Made by a program: the position numbers and the translations under genes | The notes under the pieces: model-generated | Seen by the model: the letters and a program-made list of their open reading frames with translations, nothing else | Databases searched by the model: none | What the model was told of the DNA's origin: nothing | Part shown: piece by piece, positions 25,351-33,301 of the stretch | Numbering within the stretch: the stretch's first letter is position 1 | Layout: every line of letters begins with the position of its first letter | Assembly (NCBI RefSeq): GCF_007096635.1 | Contig: NZ_VKAA01000001.1 | Span: 372,001 to 436,000, forward strand | DNA: 64,000 nt | From: Mycolicibacterium sp. 018/SC-01/001 | GTDB lineage: Bacteria; Actinomycetota; Actinomycetes; Mycobacteriales; Mycobacteriaceae | Reading direction: 5' to 3'

Positions 25351-26382
25351 TCAGAGGTCCAGTGCCACCGGTTCGACGGGTGATGCGCAGCAGATCAGCA
25401 CGTTCCCGTCCGCGGGTGGTTCCAGGGGCTCGGGGTCGTAGCGCACCGCCCCGGACAGCAGCGCCGTCTCGCAGTTGTGGCACACCCCCGTCCGGCAGGA
25501 CCACCGGGTCGGCACGTCGCACGCCTCGGCGAGCTCGAGCAGAGTCAGCCGATCCGGTCCCCACTGAACGCCCAGGCCGCTGCGTACGAACTGCACCTCC
25601 GGTCCGGGACCGGGGTCGCCGTCGGGTTGATGCGGAGCGACGGAGGTGGCGGCGATGCCCGGAGTGAGTGCCGGCCCGGCACCGAAGATCTCGGTGTGGA
25701 CGCGCGACGGGTCGAGACCGTGCGCGAGCAGCGCCGCTTCCATGCCGGTCATGAACGCCTGCGGTCCGCACACGTAGGCGGACGCGTCGTGTGGGATGGC
25801 GAGCGCCTCGAGTGTCGCCGCGGAGAGGCGGCCGGCCTCGCTGAAGTCGGTGCCGACCCGATCCGTCGGACCGGGTCGGCTGTATACGACGTGAGAAGTA
25901 CTGTGCAGCAACGCTTTCAGCGCACCTACTGCTTCCGTGGCGAACGCATGCTCGGTACGGTTGCGTGCACCGTGCAGCCACCAGACCGGGCGGGGAGACG
26001 CCGCCGCGGCCAAGCCGTTGAGCATCGACAGCACGGGGGTGACACCGACCCCGGCCGAGACCAGGACCACGGGCGAGTCGTCGTCGGCCAAGCAGAATGT
26101 GCCGCGCGGTGCGGCGACATCCAGGGCGTCACCCGCTCGCAGCTGCGTGTGCAGATAGCCACTCGCCGCACCGTGGGGTTCACGTTTGACGGCGATGCGG
26201 TAGTCGGCACTGCCCGGCGCGTTGCACAGCGAGTAGGTGCGAACGACGGCCGGCGCCGCGCCGGAGCGCGGAAGACGCACCGTGACCGATTGTCCGGCAA
26301 GCCATCTCGGCAGCGGTTCACCCGAGGGATCGACGAGCGTCACCGAGCGCACCGACGGGCTCTCCTCGACGATGTCGCGCAC
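25351..26382 (-). CDS. Ferredoxin reductase/2Fe-2S half of the broken fusion
   Basis: This part can be read alone from a GTG at 26382, giving 343 residues. It begins after about 50 residues of in-frame but start-less coding sequence. VVRTYSLCNAPGSADYRIAVKRE is the FAD-binding RxYS motif, VVLVSAGVGVTPVLSMLNGL the NAD-binding segment, and YVCGPQAFMTGM the reductase C-terminus. CDVPTRWSCRTGVCHNCETALLSG followed by LICCASP supplies four cysteines of a plant-type 2Fe-2S cluster. It passes electrons from NAD(P)H to a partner. The lack of the upstream residues suggests it is not a natural separate gene. Confidence 0.6.
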   Translation of the reverse strand: MRDIVEESPSVRSVTLVDPSGEPLPRWLAGQSVTVRLPRSGAAPAVVRTYSLCNAPGSADYRIAVKREPHGAASGYLHTQLRAGDALDVAAPRGTFCLADDDSPVVLVSAGVGVTPVLSMLNGLAAAASPRPVWWLHGARNRTEHAFATEAVGALKALLHSTSHVVYSRPGPTDRVGTDFSEAGRLSAATLEALAIPHDASAYVCGPQAFMTGMEAALLAHGLDPSRVHTEIFGAGPALTPGIAATSVAPHQPDGDPGPGPEVQFVRSGLGVQWGPDRLTLLELAEACDVPTRWSCRTGVCHNCETALLSGAVRYDPEPLEPPADGNVLICCASPVEPVALDL

Positions 26383-27104
26383 GGCCAGCGAGCGGAACCC
26401 GCTCCATGCCGGAGGCGGCCCCGCGGCGGCCAGCCCCGGATTGCCGGAGCCCGCGCCGTCGCCCTCGGCGAGTGCCCGCAGCGAACCCTGCCACCCGGGG
26501 CTGAGCGCCGGGATGCGCAGTGCCCGGGCGAGACCGTCGCGGGGATGGCCGGGAAGGTAGGGTAGAGCAGCGCGTCGATCTCGGCCACGGTCATCCGCTC
26601 GGGGCCGTCGGCGACCTTGACGATCTCCTGACCCGCTTCGATGTCGCCTTCGGTGATCACCCGGCAGTAGAACCCCGGCCGGCGATGCGCGACGAGGAGC
26701 GCCGCCATGCGCGGCTCCCCGATCCGCATGCCGGCGCGGTAGCAGGTGACCCTGGGCTGGGTGACCTCCAGGACGGCGTCGCCCACCTGGTAGCGGTCAC
26801 CGATACAGACCTCGTCGTCGGGTAGCCCCTCGACGGTGAGGTTCTCCCCCAGTAGACCCGGTGCCAGGTCGTCGCGGCCGAACTCCCGGGCCCAGTGCCG
26901 ATAGGAATCCATCTGATAGACCAGCACGGCCCTGTTCTCGCCCCCGTGTCCGCCGAGGTCGCCCTGCCCGTCGCCGTCGATGTTGAGGTGACGGAGCCGG
27001 CGCGGCCCGGAGACGGGGTCCTTCCAGGCGCCGGTGAAGACCGTGCGACCGTGCCACGACACGTCGCGCGGCATGCCCACGTTCACAGACACCAGGGTGG
27101 CCAC
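26340..27104 (-). CDS. MOSC half of the broken fusion, with frameshifted tail
   Basis: The MOSC domain starts at GTG 27104 (MATLVSVNVGMPRDVSW) with GAGGAGG nine bases upstream; the ATG at 27113 sits directly on that site and is less likely. HLNIDGDGQGDLGGHGGENRAVLVY and TQPRVTCYRAGMRIG are MOSC hallmarks, including the conserved cysteine of molybdenum-cofactor sulfurase-type domains. After residue 183 or so the frame shifts and the tail becomes arginine-rich nonsense until a stop at 26340. The MOSC fold itself could still be made. Confidence 0.6.
   Translation of the reverse strand: MATLVSVNVGMPRDVSWHGRTVFTGAWKDPVSGPRRLRHLNIDGDGQGDLGGHGGENRAVLVYQMDSYRHWAREFGRDDLAPGLLGENLTVEGLPDDEVCIGDRYQVGDAVLEVTQPRVTCYRAGMRIGEPRMAALLVAHRRPGFYCRVITEGDIEAGQEIVKVADGPERMTVAEIDALLYPTFPAIPATVSPGHCASRRSAPGGRVRCGHSPRATARAPAIRGWPPRGRLRHGAGSARWPCATSSRRARRCAR
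26556..26565. repeat. 5-bp tandem duplication (GGTAG x2) causing a frameshift
   Basis: GGTAGGGTAG on the plus strand (CTACCCTACC in the coding direction). The second copy shifts the frame at the end of the MOSC domain. Deleting it restores the fusion protein. Confidence 0.8.
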
Positions 27105-27184
27105 GTGAGTCATCCTCCTCGGATCGGTCCAGCGGCGCAGCCAAACTCGCCCCCGCGCCGGACGACTGCGCTATGACTGGGGCC

Positions 27185-28435
27185 ATGCCCGTCGCCCGAC
27201 CGGAGCCGCCCACCGCGTTCCGCTACCCCGGGGTGGGTGCGCGCCGCGCCCGGCTACGCACCGGCATCCGGCGGCTGACGGGAGTGGACCCGTTCCCATC
27301 CGATGCCGTCGCCCGAGCCTTCATCGCCGGGCTCAACGAAGGCGATCCCGTCGCCGAGCGCTTTGTCGCCGAGACCTACCACGGGGAGCTGGGCGCCCGC
27401 CGCGCGCGCGACCTCGTAGAGCAGGCTCAGCGCAACGGCATCGACACCGTGCCCGACGCGCCGGAATCGATGCGCACGCTGTTCGCGGAGTTCGAGCAGC
27501 AGCCGGATTGGCTTGACCCGGATCTGGTGGAGCAGGGTGCCGCGGTGTGGCGGCGATGGGCCTACGCGCTGGGTGCACTCGGCAACGCAGGCACCACCGA
27601 CACCTACACCGAGGGCTGGCTCGCGGTCCCGCTGTCTCTGTCGGGTGGATACGCGGGCCAGCGCGCTCTGCACCGCTACCTCGAGACATCGCGCTGGTGG
27701 ATCGAGGTGTGCCGCCCGGGCGCGCTGCTCACCCCAGGATCGCTCGGCCGGCAGATCTCGCTGCACGTGCGCATCATGCACGTCAGCGTCCGCGAGCGCG
27801 TGCGGCAGCACGCGGAGTGGGATGCCGCGCGCTGGGGCCTGCCGATCAGCCAGTCCGCGATGCTGCTGACGCTGCTCGGCGGCAGTGTCGCGCCGGCGCT
27901 CGGGTTGTTCCTGCTCGGCCACCTCACCTCGCCGGCGGAGATGCGCGCGGTGCTGCACTTCAACCGCTACTGCGGTCACCTCGTCGGGGTCCGATGCGAC
28001 GGCTACTTCCCCGAGACAGTCGCCGACGCCTGGCGCATCCTGCTGATGGCCGATTCGGCCCGCAGCCACGACAGCGGCCCCAGCGGACGCGAACTCGTCG
28101 AGTCGTTCGTACCGGCGTTCGCCCCGACCGCCGCGCACCGTGGGCTCGCGCGCGTGCGGGCGGAGTACCACTATCGGGTGCAGGCCGGCTATCTCGGTCT
28201 GTACATGCTGCCGTGGAATCGCCGCCGCTACCGGTTGCCGTCGGCGCTGCCCGGTGTCGCGCTCCTCCTCGCGCGGGTACCGGCGATCATCGCGATGGAG
28301 ATCGGGCGACGGATCTGCCCGCCGCTGGACCGGTGGTGGCAGAGAACCAACATGCACCGGTGGGAGCGCTGGCTGTCGTGGCAGTCGGCGGGCAAGGCCG
28401 CCCAGTTCGAGGCGGCGGTGCCGCTGCGCCGCTGA
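27185..28435 (+). CDS. MpaB-type oxygenase (DUF2236 family)
   Basis: This protein of about 416 residues contains GALGNAGTTDTYTEGWLAVPLSL, ISLHVRIMHVSVRERV and HFNRYCGHLVGVRCDGYFP, the conserved blocks of the MpaB/DUF2236 family. Relatives such as rubber oxygenase Lcp use a b-type heme held by a histidine in the LHxxxR-type helix; here LHVRIMH is the candidate. The biological substrate is unknown. A hydrophobic C-terminal stretch (LPGVALLLARVPAIIAMEIG) may associate with the membrane. ATG 27185 follows CTGGGG; ATG 27173 is also in frame. Confidence 0.78.
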   Translation: MPVARPEPPTAFRYPGVGARRARLRTGIRRLTGVDPFPSDAVARAFIAGLNEGDPVAERFVAETYHGELGARRARDLVEQAQRNGIDTVPDAPESMRTLFAEFEQQPDWLDPDLVEQGAAVWRRWAYALGALGNAGTTDTYTEGWLAVPLSLSGGYAGQRALHRYLETSRWWIEVCRPGALLTPGSLGRQISLHVRIMHVSVRERVRQHAEWDAARWGLPISQSAMLLTLLGGSVAPALGLFLLGHLTSPAEMRAVLHFNRYCGHLVGVRCDGYFPETVADAWRILLMADSARSHDSGPSGRELVESFVPAFAPTAAHRGLARVRAEYHYRVQAGYLGLYMLPWNRRRYRLPSALPGVALLLARVPAIIAMEIGRRICPPLDRWWQRTNMHRWERWLSWQSAGKAAQFEAAVPLRR

Positions 28436-28511
28436 ACGAGACAACGCTGAACGAAATGTGCTCCTCGTGCGTGTTTCTCGACGAACCCTCCCGTCGAGAA
28501 AGGCAGCCCGC

Positions 28512-29012
28512 ATGTCCGTCCTCTCTGCACGCCACCTCTCGCTCGATCACGTGACCGCCACCCGAGCGTCGGGAGCGGTGGTCCTGATCCGCCTCTACGT
28601 CGGCCTGATCTTCGCCGGTGAAGGTGTGCTGAAGTTCCTACGTCCTGACACTTTGGGCCCGGGCCGGTTCGACAAGGCGGGGATACCTCTGCCGGCAGCA
28701 CTCGCCTACGCCGACGGGGTGGCCGAAATCCTCTGCGGCGCAGCCATCCTCGCCGGGCTGCTGGTCAGGTTGGCGGTAGTTCCGATGATCGTCGACATGA
28801 TCGGCGCGCTGACGATCACCAAGATGCCGCTGTTGTGGCGCGATGCCCCGCTCTATCCGTCCGAGGGTGGTGTCTGGGATTTCTTCCACGAGGGGCGCCT
28901 CGAGATCGCCATGCTCTGCGGCAGCGTCTTCCTGCTGATCGTCGGCGCCGGCAGCGTGTCCCTGGATGCCCGCAAGGGACGTCGGACAGCGCACGCCGGC
29001 GGCCTACGATGA
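28512..29012 (+). CDS. DoxX family membrane protein
   Basis: The 166-residue protein has four hydrophobic helices. VVLIRLYVGLIFAGEGVLKFLRPDTLGPGRFDKAGIPLPAALAYADGVAEILCGAAILAGLL is the DoxX signature. In mycobacteria DoxX forms a membrane redox-protective complex with SodA and SseA, but those partners are not here, so that role cannot be assumed. It is followed by an aldo/keto reductase gene only four bases after its stop, suggesting co-transcription. Confidence 0.85.
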   Translation: MSVLSARHLSLDHVTATRASGAVVLIRLYVGLIFAGEGVLKFLRPDTLGPGRFDKAGIPLPAALAYADGVAEILCGAAILAGLLVRLAVVPMIVDMIGALTITKMPLLWRDAPLYPSEGGVWDFFHEGRLEIAMLCGSVFLLIVGAGSVSLDARKGRRTAHAGGLR

Positions 29013-29016
29013 ACAG

Positions 29017-30087
29017 ATGGCCGAGCAGTTCGCGATTCCCGACGTTCCGTTCACCCACGATCCCTGGGTGGCCGCGGCCCAGCGATACAGCGAGATGCCC
29101 TACCGGAGGGTGGGGTCCTCGGGACTTCTGCTGCCGGCCATCTCGTTGGGGCTCTGGTACAACTTCGGCGACAACCGGCCGTTCGACACGCAGCGAGAAG
29201 TGTTGCGGCACGCCTTCGATCGCGGCATCACGCACTTCGATCTGGCCAACAACTACGGTCCGCCATACGGCTCGGCCGAGGAGAACTTCGGTCGGATGCT
29301 GCGCCGCGACTTCAAGCCGTACCGCAACGAGTTGGTGATCTCGACGAAGGCCGGCTGGGACATGTGGCCCGGCCCGTACGGTCAGCTCGGCGGGCGCACC
29401 TACGTGTTGAACAGCCTCGACGAGTCCCTCGACCGGCTCGGGCTCGATTACGTCGACATCTTCTACTCCCATCGGATCGATCCGCACACTCCGCTCGAGG
29501 AGACGATCGGCGCGCTGGACACCGCGGTGCGCTCGGGCAAGGCCCGTTACGTCGGCATCTCGTCGTATTCGCGGGCCAAGACCGCGGAGGCGACGGCGAT
29601 AGCGCGCAGCATGGGCACCCCGCTGGTGATCCACCAGCCGTCCTACTCGCTGCTGAACCGCTGGATCGAGGACGGCCTGACCGACGAGCTCGATGGTGCG
29701 GGCATGGGTGCGATCGCGTTCACGGCGCTGGCGCAGGGGCTGCTCACCGATCGGTATCTGCAGCAGCCCGCCGACGGAGTGGAGCGCGCCACCGCCCGCC
29801 CGACCTTCGACGACGAGCAGGTCACCGACGACGTGCTGGAGCGGTTGCGCGGTCTCGCAGGCATCGCCGAGCGCCGCGGTCAGTCACTGGCTCAGCTCGC
29901 GCTGGCGTGGGTGTTGCGGAAACCGACGGTCGCCTCGACGCTGATCGGGGCGTCCAGCGTCGCCCAGCTCGACGAGAACCTGGGTGCGTTGACGAACCTC
30001 GACTTCACCGACGAGGAGCTCGCCGAAATCGACGAGTACGCCATCGAATCCGGCATCGACCTGTGGCGGGAGAGCTCCGACGTCTGA
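29017..30087 (+). CDS. Aldo/keto reductase (YghZ-like)
   Basis: The 356-residue TIM-barrel oxidoreductase has the catalytic tetrad: aspartate and tyrosine in GITHFDLANNYGPPYGSAEENFG, lysine in VISTKAGWDMWPGPYG, and histidine in IFYSHRIDPHTPLEET. The WPGPYG and YVLNSLDESL segments are typical of the YghZ/Kv-beta-like group, which reduces L-glyceraldehyde 3-phosphate and methylglyoxal. It starts four bases after the DoxX stop. The ribosome binding site is weak, consistent with coupling to the previous gene. Confidence 0.88.
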   Translation: MAEQFAIPDVPFTHDPWVAAAQRYSEMPYRRVGSSGLLLPAISLGLWYNFGDNRPFDTQREVLRHAFDRGITHFDLANNYGPPYGSAEENFGRMLRRDFKPYRNELVISTKAGWDMWPGPYGQLGGRTYVLNSLDESLDRLGLDYVDIFYSHRIDPHTPLEETIGALDTAVRSGKARYVGISSYSRAKTAEATAIARSMGTPLVIHQPSYSLLNRWIEDGLTDELDGAGMGAIAFTALAQGLLTDRYLQQPADGVERATARPTFDDEQVTDDVLERLRGLAGIAERRGQSLAQLALAWVLRKPTVASTLIGASSVAQLDENLGALTNLDFTDEELAEIDEYAIESGIDLWRESSDV

Positions 30088-30091
30088 GCGG

Positions 30092-30502
30092 GTGACGCTA
30101 CCAACTCTGGGCGCATGGGTGATCAAGAGCAATCCACGACACACACCGGTGGGGCCGATGATCTCGGCCGGGCGCACCGCGCCGCGATGGTGTGTGGCGG
30201 ACAACTACCGCACCCGGTTGATGCGGCCCGGTCAGCGGGTGCTGTTGTGGGTGACGACGCGGCCTGATCGCGGCATCTGGGGCGTCGGCCGGATCACCGG
30301 CGACGCGCTGACCAGCGAGGGTCGCCTCCGGGTGCCGGTGGACATCCCGCTGCTGCCCGAACCTCTCACCGCCGCGCAGCTGCGCACCGTCCCCGACCTC
30401 GCAGCACTGGAAGTGTTCCGCGTTCCCGTACAGTCCAATCCGTCGTGGGCGACGGTCGCCGAGATGGCGGCCATCGACGGGCTGCTGAGTCTACGGGAGT
30501 GA
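30092..30502 (+). CDS. EVE/PUA-like domain hypothetical protein
   Basis: The 136-residue protein starts at GTG 30092, four bases after the aldo/keto reductase stop. GAWVIKSNPRHTPVGPMIS, NYRTRLMRPGQRVLLWVTTRPDRGIWGVGRITGD and VPVDIPLLPEPLTAAQLRTVPDL resemble EVE domains (a PUA-like fold that reads modified bases or nucleotides). The resemblance is by pattern only. It probably shares a transcript with the two preceding genes. Its stop overlaps the convergent monooxygenase gene by 12 bases. Confidence 0.68.
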   Translation: MTLPTLGAWVIKSNPRHTPVGPMISAGRTAPRWCVADNYRTRLMRPGQRVLLWVTTRPDRGIWGVGRITGDALTSEGRLRVPVDIPLLPEPLTAAQLRTVPDLAALEVFRVPVQSNPSWATVAEMAAIDGLLSLRE

Positions 30503-31666
30503 CAGCTCCTCACCGCCGATACCGGCCCGTCCTGACACCGCGCCGACGACCTTGCCGAGCGGACCGGCGGCGACGCGCGCGACCGTGTGCACGGCACGGA
30601 CTCCGAACCGCGAACGCGGGTTGGCCAGTCGCAGCGAATTCTCTCGCACGGTGGGCGCCGTCGCGACGAACGGCTGCATCACCTCCCGGTAGCGGCGCAG
30701 CGCGACGCCCGGGTCGGCACCGGCGCCGAGCTCACGGGCAAGCAGGTATCCGCCGATCAGCGCGAGGCTGGTGCCCGCGCCGCCGAACGTCGCGTTGCAG
30801 AACGCGCTGTCCCCGAGCAACCCGACCCGGCCTTTGCTCCACACCGGCGGGTGCACCTGGCCGACGGCCGAGAAGTACATCGGAGCGCCGGCCTCCAGCG
30901 CGTCGAGAATGCGCGGCGCGGCGCCTCCGACACCGTCGAACGTGCGCCTGAGCAGCGTGATCTGATCGCTTTTACTGAGTTCTTCCAGCCCGCGCACATC
31001 GGAGATGAACGTCAGCAGACCGCGGGTGGTGCCGAGGTTGTCGGGTCGCAGGTGCACGCTGCGGGATCGGGTGGCGTGCTGCCAGTTCCACCAGCGGTCG
31101 TCGGCGTCATCCCGGGGCAGCGTGGCGTACGCGCAGTACATGCCCAGCGTGTGCACCTTGTCAGGGGTGACGAACCGGCGTGACCGTGAGTGCAGCCCTT
31201 CGGCGATGACGAGGACGTCGCCGTCGAGCGTCGACCCGTCGCTCAGCGTGGCCGTCACCCCGTCACCGTGGTCGGTGACATCGGCGAGCTGGGTGTCGAA
31301 CCGGTACTCGGTGTCGGGGGTGTGCTCGACGAGGATGCGCGAGAGCTCGCCGCGCAGGATCTCCAGTTCCGCAGTGGGCCCGTCGGAATGGCCCCCGCTG
31401 CCGACAGGGAACGACGCGACGACCGAGCCGTCGGCGGTGACGAACCGGGTGCCGATCTCGGTCGTGTTGGCCGCGCGCACGTCGGCGTCGATTCCCATTC
31501 GGCGGATCACGTCGCGCGCAGCGCCGCGAATGTCGACGTTCTGACCTTCGTCGCGGCGCTGCGGATACCGCTCCAGCACCGTCGTCCGCCAGCCGCGGGC
31601 GGTGAGCTGGTGGGCGAGGGCGGGTCCGGCGATACCCGCGCCGGAGATGATTGCGTGTGAGGGCAC
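30491..31666 (-). CDS. FAD-dependent monooxygenase
   Basis: The 391-residue protein has the p-hydroxybenzoate hydroxylase fold: AIISGAGIAGPALAHQLTARGW (GxGxxG), DVLVIAEGLHSRSRR (DG motif region) and GRVGLLGDSAFCNATFGGAGTSLALIGGYLLA (GD motif). Such enzymes hydroxylate aromatic compounds or inactivate tetracyclines and rifamycins with NAD(P)H and oxygen. The substrate is unknown. The gene stands alone; 233 bases upstream separate it from the divergent STAS gene. Confidence 0.87.
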   Translation of the reverse strand: MPSHAIISGAGIAGPALAHQLTARGWRTTVLERYPQRRDEGQNVDIRGAARDVIRRMGIDADVRAANTTEIGTRFVTADGSVVASFPVGSGGHSDGPTAELEILRGELSRILVEHTPDTEYRFDTQLADVTDHGDGVTATLSDGSTLDGDVLVIAEGLHSRSRRFVTPDKVHTLGMYCAYATLPRDDADDRWWNWQHATRSRSVHLRPDNLGTTRGLLTFISDVRGLEELSKSDQITLLRRTFDGVGGAAPRILDALEAGAPMYFSAVGQVHPPVWSKGRVGLLGDSAFCNATFGGAGTSLALIGGYLLARELGAGADPGVALRRYREVMQPFVATAPTVRENSLRLANPRSRFGVRAVHTVARVAAGPLGKVVGAVSGRAGIGGEELSLP

Positions 31667-31806
31667 GACCCATTGTGCCTGCGCGCGGGCGACAACGAAT
31701 TCCGTAGGTGCTCAGCCCTCGATTGCCCTGACCGTCAATATTGGACAGTCGAGGATCCGACAGACGCGCTGCTGGCGCGCTTAGGAATCACACAGCGAAC
31801 AAACCT

Positions 31807-31834
31807 TTCACTGAAACGAAATCCGTACTATCTT
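31807..31834 (+). promoter_or_regulatory. Possible SigA-type promoter for the orphan STAS gene
   Basis: TTCACT (31807-31812), 16 bases, TATCTT (31829-31834) resembles a housekeeping promoter, in an AT-rich stretch 66 bases before the start codon. No SigF-like GGGTA is seen near this gene. Confidence 0.3.
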
Positions 31835-31899
31835 GACTTTGGTTGAGCTTCCAGCCCGCGGATTGTCCGAAGAGTTCAACCGATCTGAGGTTTCCCAGC

Positions 31900-32400
31900 A
31901 TGACCGCCGTCGAGAAGCACCGAGGCTTTTCTCCCCGAGCCAACTCAGACTACGAGCAACAGCGTTGTGGCCCAGCCATTTTCGAGGTCCGGCAATGCTC
32001 CTCGACGAGGGTCGCCATCGCGGTCATCGGTGAGATCGACGCGCTGAACGGTCGCGAATTCGGGCGTTACGTACAGCGGCACACCCGGATGTCCAAGCAG
32101 CTCGTGCTCGACCTGCGTGCGGTCGAATTCTTCGGCACCGCAGGCTTCACCGCGCTGTACTACATCAGCGTGCACTGCGCTCGCAGCGATGTCGATTGGA
32201 CGATCGTGGCCGGCGACCCCGTCCGCCGCGTGCTGTCGGTGTGCGATCCGGAGGGTGAGCTTCCCCTGGCCCGGGATCTGTCGTCGGCGCTGGCCCGTCT
32301 GGACCGTCTCGGACACGGCCTCGCCCACGTCATCTGGACCGCGCAGGCGGGCTGGCACCGGCCACCCGGCCGCTCCGGCGCACAGCGGTTGCGCCGCTAG
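31900..32400 (+). CDS. STAS-domain protein with threonine at the phosphosite
   Basis: The 166-residue protein has an N-terminal extension of about 28 residues, a STAS domain (30-130: VAIAVIGEIDALNGREFGRYV, QLVLDLRAVEFFGTAGFTALYYI), and a basic tail (AQAGWHRPPGRSGAQRLRR). At the usual phospho-serine position it has Thr80 in FGTAGF, as in some RsbS/RsbR-type proteins. It stands alone with no phosphatase or kinase gene. It probably modulates a partner-switch pathway. Its stop overlaps the stop of the convergent gene within CTAG. Confidence 0.8.
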   Translation: MTAVEKHRGFSPRANSDYEQQRCGPAIFEVRQCSSTRVAIAVIGEIDALNGREFGRYVQRHTRMSKQLVLDLRAVEFFGTAGFTALYYISVHCARSDVDWTIVAGDPVRRVLSVCDPEGELPLARDLSSALARLDRLGHGLAHVIWTAQAGWHRPPGRSGAQRLRR

Positions 32401-33248
32401 CTGGCGTCGCTCTCCGCCCACGTCGTCGTCTCGGCGAGGGGGCGGCGAACAACGGAGGCGAGGCCATCGGCGCCGCTGGGCGGCAGTCCGACACGCAGCA
32501 CCATCTGCGCATGTCGTGTGCCGTCGAAGACTTCGCACGACAGGGCGACCCTGTCGCGGGTCGGGCGCAGCGGCTCGGTCAACGGGCACGAGGACAGCCC
32601 CAGCGCGGTGGCGGACAGCAGGACCCGGCTCGCCGCCGCACCGGCACGCAGCCGCGCGGCGTCGGTGTCGTCCTCGGTGCCCAGCGCGAGCAACACCCCG
32701 TCCTCAGGAGCCGCGCCAGGGCCCGGGTGTCCGCCGAAGTGCAGGCGCACCTGCCCGTCGTCGGCGCGATGCCAGCGGGCGGTCGGCACCACGGCCACGT
32801 CCACGCCGTGGCGGGCGGCACGGGTGAGCAGCAGCTCGATCGTTGCCGCGGGAAGCGCGGTGGGTGCGTATCGGCGGCGGTCCGAGCGGCGCAGGTGAAT
32901 GACCTGAGCCAGCTCGCGCGCTGCAGGCAGCGGGGTGGTCGGGATCATTTCGAAGGTCGCCAGCCGTGCCGGTTCGAGCGCGGCGCCACCCGGAAAACGC
33001 TGGATGCGCGATGTCCAGCCGGCAGCGCCCAGCGCGATCGCGCAGTGGTCGAGCACGGCGCCGCAGGCCAGGAGCACATCGGTGCGGTCGAAGGGTGAGT
33101 CGCCGAGCCGGCGGCCCCAGTCGGCGTCCAGGTGTAGGCCGTCGGGGTCGACATGCCAGAGCCACGGCTGCGAATTCTGCCGCGAGGGGGCCGAGCCGGC
33201 CGCCTCCAGCACCCGTTCCAGCGTCGCGGTATCGGGTCCGCTCGCCAC
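32397..33248 (-). CDS. Acg-family nitroreductase-like FMN protein
   Basis: The 283-residue protein has two nitroreductase-like halves. LEAAGSAPSRQNSQPWLWHVDPDGLHLDAD is the conserved N-terminal APSxxNxQPW block, and VIHLRRSDRRRYAPTALP a second typical segment. In M. tuberculosis such proteins (Acg/Rv2032, Rv3131) belong to the DosR hypoxia regulon and may sequester FMN. No DosR box was searched systematically here. It starts at GTG 33248 and is somewhat shorter than the usual 330 residues. It lies downstream of the GH6 gene on the same strand. Confidence 0.8.
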   Translation of the reverse strand: MASGPDTATLERVLEAAGSAPSRQNSQPWLWHVDPDGLHLDADWGRRLGDSPFDRTDVLLACGAVLDHCAIALGAAGWTSRIQRFPGGAALEPARLATFEMIPTTPLPAARELAQVIHLRRSDRRRYAPTALPAATIELLLTRAARHGVDVAVVPTARWHRADDGQVRLHFGGHPGPGAAPEDGVLLALGTEDDTDAARLRAGAAASRVLLSATALGLSSCPLTEPLRPTRDRVALSCEVFDGTRHAQMVLRVGLPPSGADGLASVVRRPLAETTTWAESDAS

Positions 33249-33301
33249 CGTCTGTCCTTCCGCCTGGTTCGTGCGGAAGAAATCCTACGCGGCGGGCGCG
33301 T

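Larger units (their letters stand above)
25351..27104 (-). pseudogene. MOSC-ferredoxin reductase-ferredoxin fusion broken by a 5-bp duplication
   Basis: Reading left from 27104, a MOSC domain (about 230 residues) runs in one frame up to IDALLY, then the frame is lost. The homologous continuation (LPGHPRDGLARALRIPALS) lies in another frame and leads into an FAD/NAD reductase and a plant-type 2Fe-2S domain ending at 25351. The break falls on a tandem repeat, GGTAG twice at 26556-26565. Removing one copy restores a continuous frame of 582 residues, which matches the known MOSC-oxidoreductase fusion architecture. It may be a true inactivating mutation, an assembly error, or phase variation. Confidence 0.78.

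Noticed and set aside
25277..25981. A 234-residue minus-strand frame overlapping the ferredoxin-reductase half
   Set aside because: Serine/arginine-rich shadow; the other frame carries the flavin, NAD and 2Fe-2S motifs.
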